From the NCBI GenBank assembly GCA_019417125.1, contig DXVZ01000030.1, forward strand, positions 1 to 11,368: a DNA stretch of 11,368 bases. Reading direction: 5' to 3'. Below are positions 6,902 through 11,368 of the stretch, piece after piece. Source of the DNA: Phascolarctobacterium sp. (lineage in GTDB: Bacteria; Bacillota; Negativicutes; Acidaminococcales; Acidaminococcaceae). Position 1 is the first letter of the stretch. Each line of letters begins with the position of its first letter. The notes under the pieces are model-generated. The model was not told the DNA's origin and did no database searches. It saw nothing but the letters and a program-made list of their open reading frames with translations. The position numbers were made by a program, and so were the translations under genes.

Positions 6902-6970
6902 CCGCCTTGTTGAGGTATCTTAAAAATTTTAAGGATGCAAGGCGGACAAGCCGCCTTGCAAATTTTTAAG
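6902..6970 (-). promoter_or_regulatory. Strong hairpin with alternative pairing over the meaB ribosome binding site
   Basis: A perfect 10-bp stem, TGCAAGGCGG (6936-6945) with CCGCCTTGCA (6951-6960), has a 5-base loop and AT-rich outer arms (6919-6928 with 6961-6970). The transcript's first arm contains CAAGGCGG (6958-6951); the same 8 bases recur at 6909-6902 and include the meaB ribosome binding site. The middle arm CCGCCTTG (6945-6938) can therefore pair either with the upstream copy (site free) or the downstream copy (site hidden). The repeats and complementarity are seen directly; a switching role is inference. Confidence 0.55.
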
Positions 6971-6976
6971 ACCTAA

Positions 6977-7366
6977 TTATTTTACGTTTGCGTTGATGAA
7001 GTCAACGATAGCGCTGGTCGGGGTGCCAGGAGTGAATACTTCGGCAATGCCAGCAGCTTTCAGGCCCGGGATATCAGCTTCAGGAATAACGCCGCCGCCG
7101 ATAACCAGAACATCGTTCAAGCCTTTTTCTTTCAAAAGTTCTACAACTTTCGGGAAAAGGGTGTTGTGAGCGCCGGAGAGCAGGCTCAGAGCAACAACTT
7201 TTACGTCGTCCTGCAGAGCAGCTTCAGCGATTTGTTCCGGAGTAAGACGGATACCGGTATAAATTACTTCAAAACCAGCGTCGCGCAATGCACGAGCTAC
7301 AACTTTAGCACCGCGGTCGTGTCCATCAAGACCCGGTTTTGCTACTAAAACTCTGATATTAGACAT
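6977..7366 (-). CDS. mcmA2: Methylmalonyl-CoA mutase, cobalamin-binding subunit
   Basis: This is the separate B12-binding chain of a split methylmalonyl-CoA mutase. Its 129 residues form one Rossmann-like cobalamin domain. D14-G-H16-D-R-G19 is the DxHxxG motif whose His coordinates cobalt in place of the base of the cofactor; 'LSLLSGAH' (60-67) and 'VIGGGVIP' (88-95) are the other two conserved loops, and 'PGT' (113-115) follows. ATG 7366 has a GGGAGG site (7382-7377), and the gene begins 39 bases after the catalytic subunit gene, so the two are almost certainly cotranslated from one message. Confidence 0.95.
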   Translation of the reverse strand: MSNIRVLVAKPGLDGHDRGAKVVARALRDAGFEVIYTGIRLTPEQIAEAALQDDVKVVALSLLSGAHNTLFPKVVELLKEKGLNDVLVIGGGVIPEADIPGLKAAGIAEVFTPGTPTSAIVDFINANVK

Positions 7367-7405
7367 TATCTACTTACCTCCCTATTATTGTTGGCTAAGT
7401 GTTTA

Positions 7406-9052
7406 TTACAGCTGGGTATGAGCCTGGTATTCGCCGAATACTTCTCTCATTACGCCGCAGATTTCGCCTTCAGTTGCATAAGCTTTAACAGCGTCAAGAA
7501 TCAAAGGCATCAGGTTAACGCTTTCATCAGCGCAGCCTGCTTTAAGAGCAGCAAGGGTTTCTTCTACTTTAGCGTTGTCACGGCGAGCTTTCAATGCAGC
7601 GATTTTTTCAGCCTGCAGTTTGCCAACAGAGCCGTCTACGCGCAGCAGGTTTTTCGGGGGTTCTTCTTCCTGCTGGAATTTGTTAACGCCAACGATAATA
7701 CGGTTGCCTTTTTCAACGTCCATCTGCCATTTGTAAGCGGAATCCTGAATTTCTTTCTGGATGTAGCCTTTAGCGATAGCTTCCGGAGCGCCGCCGAGTT
7801 CATCAATTTTCTTAATGTAATCCCAGCATTCAGCTTCGATCTTGTTGGTCAAAGCTTCTACATAGTAGGAGCCGCCGAGCGGGTCAATGGTATCAGCCAG
7901 GCCGGATTCGTAAGCAACGATTTGCTGAGTACGCAGTGCGATGGTTACGGATTCAGTGGTCGGCAGAGCCAAAGCTTCGTCGCGGGAGTTGGTGTGCAGG
8001 GACTGAGTGCCGCCCATTACAGCAGCTGCGGTCTGCAGAGCAACACGAACGATGTTGTTGTTCGGCTGCTGAGCGGTCAGCATGGAACCAGCGGTCTGGG
8101 TATGTACACGGAGCATCATGGATTTCGGTTTTTTAGCGCCGAAACGTTCTTTCATAACTTTAGCCCATACACGACGGGAAGCGCGGAATTTAGCAACTTC
8201 TTCGAGTACGTTGTTATGAGCATTCCAGAAGAAGGACAGACGGCCAGCGAAAGCGTCAACGTCCATGCCAGCTTTGATTGCAGCTTCTACATAAGCGATG
8301 CCGTCAGCGATGGTGAATGCGATTTCCTGAGCAGCGGTGGAACCAGCTTCACGGATATGGTAACCGGAAATAGAGATGGTGTTCCACAGCGGAACATTTT
8401 TGGAGCAATATTCAAAAATGTTGGTGATAAGACGCATAGAGGGTTTCGGCGGGAAGATATAAGTGCCGCGGGCAGCATATTCTTTCAGGATATCGTTCTG
8501 AATGGTGCCGCGGAGTTTATCAGCGGAAACGCCTTGTTTTTCAGCAACTGCGATGTACATGCAGAGCAGTACGGAAGCAGGAGCGTTAATGGTCATAGAA
8601 GTGGAAACTTTATCCAGAGGAATACCGTCGAACAGGATTTCCATATCTGCCAGGGAGTCGATAGCTACGCCTACTTTACCAACTTCGCCTTCGGACATCG
8701 GGTCGGTGGAATCATAACCGATCTGGGTCGGGAGGTCGAATGCGCAGGACAGGCCGCTGCCGCCGTTAGCCAGCAGGTATTTATAACGTTTGTTGGATTC
8801 TTCAGCAGTGGAGAAACCAGCATACATACGCATGGTCCAGAAACGGCCGCGGTACATGGTCGGTTGTACACCACGGGTGAAAGGATATTCACCAGGGAAA
8901 CCGAGGTCTCTTTCATAATCGAAACCTTCGATGTCAAGCGGGGTGTAGAGTCTGTTAGGCTCCAGGTTTGCGCGTTCAGGGAATTTAACCAGTTTAGCTT
9001 CTACATCTTCATGGTATTTAGCTAAGCCAGCTTTCAGAGTTTCATTTGACAT
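7406..9052 (-). CDS. mcmA1: Methylmalonyl-CoA mutase, catalytic subunit
   Basis: The catalytic barrel domain of the adenosylcobalamin-dependent mutase that interconverts succinyl-CoA and (R)-methylmalonyl-CoA. The 548 residues match the N-terminal part of the one-chain enzyme; its B12 domain is the next gene. 'YPFTRGVQPTMYRGR' (56-70) and 'TMRMYAGFSTA' (73-83) are CoA-site motifs; 'ISGYHIREAGS' (228-238) holds the active-site His (H232); 'HTQTAGSMLTAQQP' (317-330) follows. Tyr77 and Arg195 (in 'AARGTYIFPP') occupy the positions that in methylmalonyl-CoA mutase contact the substrate carboxylate and that differ in isobutyryl- and 2-hydroxyisobutyryl-CoA mutases, so substrate choice is well supported. 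Start is ATG 9052, 8 bases after GGAGG; a TTG two codons upstream is too close to it. Confidence 0.96.
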   Translation of the reverse strand: MSNETLKAGLAKYHEDVEAKLVKFPERANLEPNRLYTPLDIEGFDYERDLGFPGEYPFTRGVQPTMYRGRFWTMRMYAGFSTAEESNKRYKYLLANGGSGLSCAFDLPTQIGYDSTDPMSEGEVGKVGVAIDSLADMEILFDGIPLDKVSTSMTINAPASVLLCMYIAVAEKQGVSADKLRGTIQNDILKEYAARGTYIFPPKPSMRLITNIFEYCSKNVPLWNTISISGYHIREAGSTAAQEIAFTIADGIAYVEAAIKAGMDVDAFAGRLSFFWNAHNNVLEEVAKFRASRRVWAKVMKERFGAKKPKSMMLRVHTQTAGSMLTAQQPNNNIVRVALQTAAAVMGGTQSLHTNSRDEALALPTTESVTIALRTQQIVAYESGLADTIDPLGGSYYVEALTNKIEAECWDYIKKIDELGGAPEAIAKGYIQKEIQDSAYKWQMDVEKGNRIIVGVNKFQQEEEPPKNLLRVDGSVGKLQAEKIAALKARRDNAKVEETLAALKAGCADESVNLMPLILDAVKAYATEGEICGVMREVFGEYQAHTQL

Positions 9053-9060
9053 TCTCAAAT

Positions 9061-9065
9061 CCTCC
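9061..9065 (-). promoter_or_regulatory. Ribosome binding site deciding the mutase start
   Basis: GGAGG is 8 bases before ATG 9052 but only 2 before TTG 9058, which favours the ATG. Confidence 0.85.
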
Positions 9066-9087
9066 TTAAAATTTTTGTTTTCATACC

Positions 9088-9231
9088 CGGGTTGGACTGC
9101 CCGTGTACGGTGAGAGTGTCCGTCAAAGACGGTCTATGGCAAAGCCTTTCGGCTTCGTCAACATATTTATTAAGCTGTGCCGGAGGACTTGCTACCGCCG
9201 GCACAGGCTTATTTCTCAGTTTAAACTGAGA
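9088..9231 (-). other. Cluster of inverted repeats between the CoA-transferase and mutase genes
   Basis: The 173-base gap holds, in transcript order: an 18-base perfect palindrome (9231-9214) touching the CoA-transferase stop codon; a 9-bp stem CTGTGCCGG/CCGGCACAG around a 14-base loop (about 9207-9176); AAGCC-GAAA-GGCTT (9155-9142), a GNRA-type tetraloop; CCGTC-TTT-GACGG (9132-9120); and a small CGGG/CCCG pair near 9088-9103. No long T-run follows any of them. I see no B12-box motif. The string of stable stems suggests an RNA processing or stability region setting different levels of CoA-transferase and mutase; this is inference. Confidence 0.6.
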
Positions 9232-10758
9232 TTATTTTTCCATAGTGCCGGTTTTCAGGAAGCGTTCATGGAAGGAGAAAGCTTCTTCCAGAATATGCGG
9301 GGTCTGGCTGTTGCCGCAAGCTTCGCATGCTCTGTGGAAATAATCCAGCAGGAGCGGCTGATATTTCGGGTTAGCAATCTGATCAATGATGATCGGAGCT
9401 TTTTCTTTCGGGGTCAGGCCGCGGAGGTCAGCAACGCCGCGTTCGGAAACGATAACGTCAACGTCGAGGGTTGCATGGTCGATATGGCTGCAGAACGGAA
9501 CAACAGAGCTGATTTTGCCGCCTTTTGCCAAAGAGTTAGTGAAGAATACGGTGAGGTAGCCGTTACGTGCAAAGTCGCCGGAACCGCCAACGCCGTTCAT
9601 CAATTTGGTGCCGCAGATATGGGTGGAGTTTACGTTGCCGTAAATATCAACTTCAATAGCGGTGTTCATTGCGATAACGCCGATGCGGCGCGCAACTTCA
9701 GGGCTATTGGAGATTTCCTGCGGACGGAGAATCAGGTAAGGTTTGTAATGTTCTACATTTTCATAGAATTTCTTCTGGCATTCCGGAGACGGGGTCAGAG
9801 CGGTGCCGGAAGCAACACGGAGTTTGCCTGCGTCGATGAGGTCAAACATACCGTCTTGGATAACCTCGGTGTAAACGGTGAGGTCTTCAAAGTCGGAGTT
9901 TACAAGGCCGTTGATAACTGCGTTAGCAACGGAACCTACGCCGGACTGCAAAGGAAGCAGATTTTTCGGCATACGGCCTTCTGCAACTTCTTTTTTAAGG
10001 AAAGCAACGAGGTTTTCGCCCATGTGTTTAGCGTCTTCGTCGATCTCGCCGAGCGGACGTACTTTATCGGTGATGTCGCAAGGAACGACAGCAACGATTT
10101 TGTCGAGTTCGCAAGGAATATAGGTGGTGCCGATACGGTCTTCCGGTTTGGTAATAGGAATCGGCTGACGGTTCGGAGGATCAAGAGGTACATAGGAGTC
10201 ATGGATGCCTTCGAGTTCTACCGGCTGGGTGGTGTTAACTTCTACGATAACTTTTTTAGCGCCTGCTACATAAGAGGAGCTGTTGCCCATGGAAGTGGTA
10301 GGAATGAGGCCTACTTTGCCGTCGCCAAGGTCTTTGATTTTGCAAACTTCGATGATTGCAACATCTACGCCTTTGCGGTTAGCCATGAAGCCATAACGTA
10401 CCATCTGAGCCATATGGCTGAGGTGAATATCAGCATATCTTACTTTGCCTTCGTTGATAGCTTTGCGGAGGGTGCCGTTAGTCTGATAAGGAAGGCGGCG
10501 GTCCATGATGCCTGCTTCTACCATTGCAGCATCAATTTCCGGGCCTACGGAAGCGCCGGTCCAAACGTTAACTTTGAAGTCAGTGCCTTTATATCTTTCA
10601 GACAGGGCAAGAGGTACAGCTTTCGGATAGCCAGACGGAGTAAAGCCGCTGACACCCAAGTTGTCACCATTGTGAATAAAATCTGTTGCTTTTTCTGCAC
10701 TCATTACTTTGCCAGCAACAGCATCGCAAATACGATCTTTAATATCGATTTCGCTCAT
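9232..10758 (-). CDS. Propionyl-CoA:succinate CoA-transferase (acetyl-CoA hydrolase/transferase family)
   Basis: This enzyme belongs to the acetyl-CoA hydrolase/transferase family that includes AarC, Cat1 and ScpC. The 508-residue length is typical. 'LTVYTEVIQDG' carries E298, aligning with the catalytic glutamate that forms a glutamyl-CoA thioester, and 'GVGGSGDFARNG' (389-400) is the conserved glycine loop forming the oxyanion site; 'QSGVGSVANAV' (271-281) is also conserved. Here its partners are most likely propionyl-CoA as CoA donor and succinate as acceptor, because the rest of the cluster consumes succinyl-CoA and yields propionyl-CoA; succinyl-CoA:acetate transfer cannot be excluded from sequence alone. 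ATG 10758 follows a strong GGAGG site (10770-10766). It is the first large gene after the promoter region. Confidence 0.93.
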   Translation of the reverse strand: MSEIDIKDRICDAVAGKVMSAEKATDFIHNGDNLGVSGFTPSGYPKAVPLALSERYKGTDFKVNVWTGASVGPEIDAAMVEAGIMDRRLPYQTNGTLRKAINEGKVRYADIHLSHMAQMVRYGFMANRKGVDVAIIEVCKIKDLGDGKVGLIPTTSMGNSSSYVAGAKKVIVEVNTTQPVELEGIHDSYVPLDPPNRQPIPITKPEDRIGTTYIPCELDKIVAVVPCDITDKVRPLGEIDEDAKHMGENLVAFLKKEVAEGRMPKNLLPLQSGVGSVANAVINGLVNSDFEDLTVYTEVIQDGMFDLIDAGKLRVASGTALTPSPECQKKFYENVEHYKPYLILRPQEISNSPEVARRIGVIAMNTAIEVDIYGNVNSTHICGTKLMNGVGGSGDFARNGYLTVFFTNSLAKGGKISSVVPFCSHIDHATLDVDVIVSERGVADLRGLTPKEKAPIIIDQIANPKYQPLLLDYFHRACEACGNSQTPHILEEAFSFHERFLKTGTMEK

Positions 10759-10779
10759 GTTCCTTCCTCCTTAAGAGTT

Positions 10780-10941
10780 TTAATATATATGGTTTTCCTG
10801 CCTTGCGGCAATTAACTTATCCGGCGAAGAATACTCTGTAAACGCCTGGCGTTTATCCATACCGTCCGCCAAATAAGGCAAACCCATAACATAAAAAATG
10901 AGCACTTTAGTGTTATTCCGAAATTTAACAATTAAACTCAT
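10780..10941 (-). CDS. Uncertain 53-codon leader ORF
   Basis: An open frame from ATG 10941 to TAA 10782-10780 encodes 53 residues beginning MSLIVKFRN and ending ARQENHIY, and stops 21 bases before the CoA-transferase start. Internal ATGs lie at codons 19 and 28. No ribosome binding site is visible before the first ATG or the second, and part of the code is a palindrome (10840-10854), so it may be a chance frame in structured leader RNA. I do not recognise the sequence. It could be a leader peptide or the relic of a gene. Confidence 0.2.
   Translation of the reverse strand: MSLIVKFRNNTKVLIFYVMGLPYLADGMDKRQAFTEYSSPDKLIAARQENHIY
10840..10854. repeat. Perfect 15-base inverted repeat in the leader
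   Basis: AAACGCC and GGCGTTT flank a single T. The 7-bp arms could be an operator dyad or, with a small loop, an RNA stem. The related string AACGCCTGG occurs again at 11042-11050. Confidence 0.5.
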
Positions 10942-10949
10942 ATAACGCC

Positions 10950-11033
10950 AAGTGCCGGCTTACGCACTTTACGCAGCGGGCAAGCCCGGACTGCAAGCTT
11001 CCGGCGCCTGCTTCTGCCGGGGTCTGTCCCCCG
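10950..11033. repeat. GC-rich block of hairpins upstream of the operon
   Basis: Within AT-rich surroundings this block holds: AAGTGC/GCACTT (10950-10955 with 10964-10969); GCAGCGGG-CAAG-CCCG-CTGC (10973-10994, two-base bulge); CCGGC/GCCGG (11001-11005 with 11016-11020); and GGGG-TCTGT-CCCC (11019-11031), the last two overlapping and so mutually exclusive. The GGGG/CCCC palindrome with a TCTGT loop is like REP-type intergenic palindromes, so this could be a dispersed repeat rather than a dedicated leader. It lies downstream of both candidate promoters and would be transcribed. Confidence 0.5.
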
Positions 11034-11182
11034 TGTCCGCCAACGCCTGGAGATACCTCTTTTGGTTACTTTATATACTTCGACACCACTAACAAAACTC
11101 CTGCTAAAGAAGCTTTATTTGTGATATTTTTTTGAATTTTTATAATAATATTGGCTTATTCCACAAAGTTCCGCCCAAGGTT

Positions 11183-11188
11183 ATTATA
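11183..11188 (-). promoter_or_regulatory. Candidate proximal promoter -10 (extended type)
   Basis: A perfect TATAAT preceded by TGC gives an extended -10 element on the minus strand. I find no good -35 hexamer at 16-18 bases. If used, transcription would start near 11176, about 420 bases before the CoA-transferase. Confidence 0.5.
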
Positions 11189-11264
11189 GCACAAATCCAA
11201 CAAAGATATTTTCTGAATTTTTACTGTTTTAATAAGCAACGGGCACTTTCTGGACCCATACAAT

Positions 11265-11293
11265 ATAATAGCAGTAAAATTGTAACATGGCAA
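11265..11293 (-). promoter_or_regulatory. Candidate main sigma-A promoter of the operon
   Basis: TTGCCA (11293-11288), a 17-base spacer, and TATTAT (11270-11265) preceded by TGC form a near-consensus housekeeping promoter with an extended -10, pointing into the operon. Start would be near 11258, giving a leader of about 500 bases. A second -35-like TTGACA (11328-11323) lies upstream, but its -10 (TAAACA) is poor. Confidence 0.6.
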
Positions 11294-11368
11294 GCTTTTT
11301 GTTTACATTTTTTACGGTTCTTTGTCAAATCTTGGGGGATGTATGAAAATATAATCTAACAAGTTCTT

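Larger units (their letters stand above)
11034..11368. other. AT-rich upstream region without a recognisable gene
   Basis: Apart from the two promoter candidates, I see no supported gene here. A 75-codon plus-strand frame at 11132-11359 has no ribosome binding site or protein-like character. No riboswitch that I know is evident by its conserved motifs. Confidence 0.6.

Noticed and set aside
6936..6970. Intrinsic terminator on the plus strand (stem followed by AATTTTT).
   Set aside because: No plus-strand gene ends here, and the stem lies inside a minus-strand operon; on the minus strand the T-run does not follow directly.
9103..10815. Very long plus-strand open frame of 570 codons opposite the CoA-transferase, with similar ones opposite the mutase (7388-9025), mmdB (1724-2884) and mmdA (3673-4644).
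   Set aside because: They mirror strongly conserved minus-strand genes, have low-complexity translations with no recognisable motifs and no ribosome binding sites; they arise from codon bias.
10759..11258. A cobalamin riboswitch ahead of the operon.
   Set aside because: The conserved B12-box and core motifs are not visible in either the leader or the 9059-9231 gap.
11132..11359. 75-codon plus-strand frame as a divergent gene.
   Set aside because: AT-rich chance frame overlapping the operon promoter, with no ribosome binding site or family resemblance.

Overview
The window carries one long gene cluster, entirely on the minus strand, for the methylmalonyl-CoA route from succinate to propionate with a membrane-bound, sodium-pumping decarboxylase. 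Protein sequences, strong GGAGG ribosome binding sites, a mutase split into catalytic and B12-binding chains, and the use of methylmalonyl-CoA decarboxylase instead of transcarboxylase point to an anaerobic, succinate-using member of the Negativicutes (Veillonella / Phascolarctobacterium / Acidaminococcaceae type). The genus is an inference from gene content and sequence feel, not from a search.

Layout, read in the direction of transcription from high to low coordinates. 11368-10942: upstream region with two promoter-like sites and a GC-rich block of hairpins. 10941-10780: an uncertain 53-codon ORF. 10758-9232: family-I CoA-transferase. 9231-9059: a 173-base gap packed with inverted repeats. 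9052-7406 and 7366-6977: catalytic and cobalamin-binding subunits of methylmalonyl-CoA mutase. 6976-6894: a gap with a strong hairpin whose arm is repeated over the next ribosome binding site. 6893-5955: MeaB GTPase. 5920-5504: methylmalonyl-CoA epimerase. 5503-5374: a gap with three hairpins. 5373-3847, 3824-3519, 3436-3023, 2914-1754: decarboxylase subunits alpha, delta, biotin carrier and beta. 1690-1565: a 41-residue single-span membrane peptide. 1497-1443: two hairpins. 1403-32: a MatC-like dicarboxylate transporter broken by a frameshift.

How the genes fit together: succinate is activated by CoA transfer from propionyl-CoA; succinyl-CoA is rearranged to (R)-methylmalonyl-CoA by the B12 mutase, which MeaB protects and reloads; the epimerase gives the (S) form; the biotin enzyme decarboxylates it to propionyl-CoA and exports sodium; propionyl-CoA returns to the CoA-transferase, releasing propionate. 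Every catalytic step is present and each enzyme keeps its recognisable key residues. The transporter at the end is a plausible succinate importer.

The main oddities are: a 4-base tandem duplication (CCTG) that breaks the transporter; a decarboxylase delta subunit without the usual membrane helix, next to an unannotated 41-residue membrane peptide that could supply it; a possible alternative pairing that would hide the meaB ribosome binding site; and a dense set of perfect inverted repeats in almost every larger intergenic gap. I saw no insertion sequence, CRISPR array, tRNA or rRNA.
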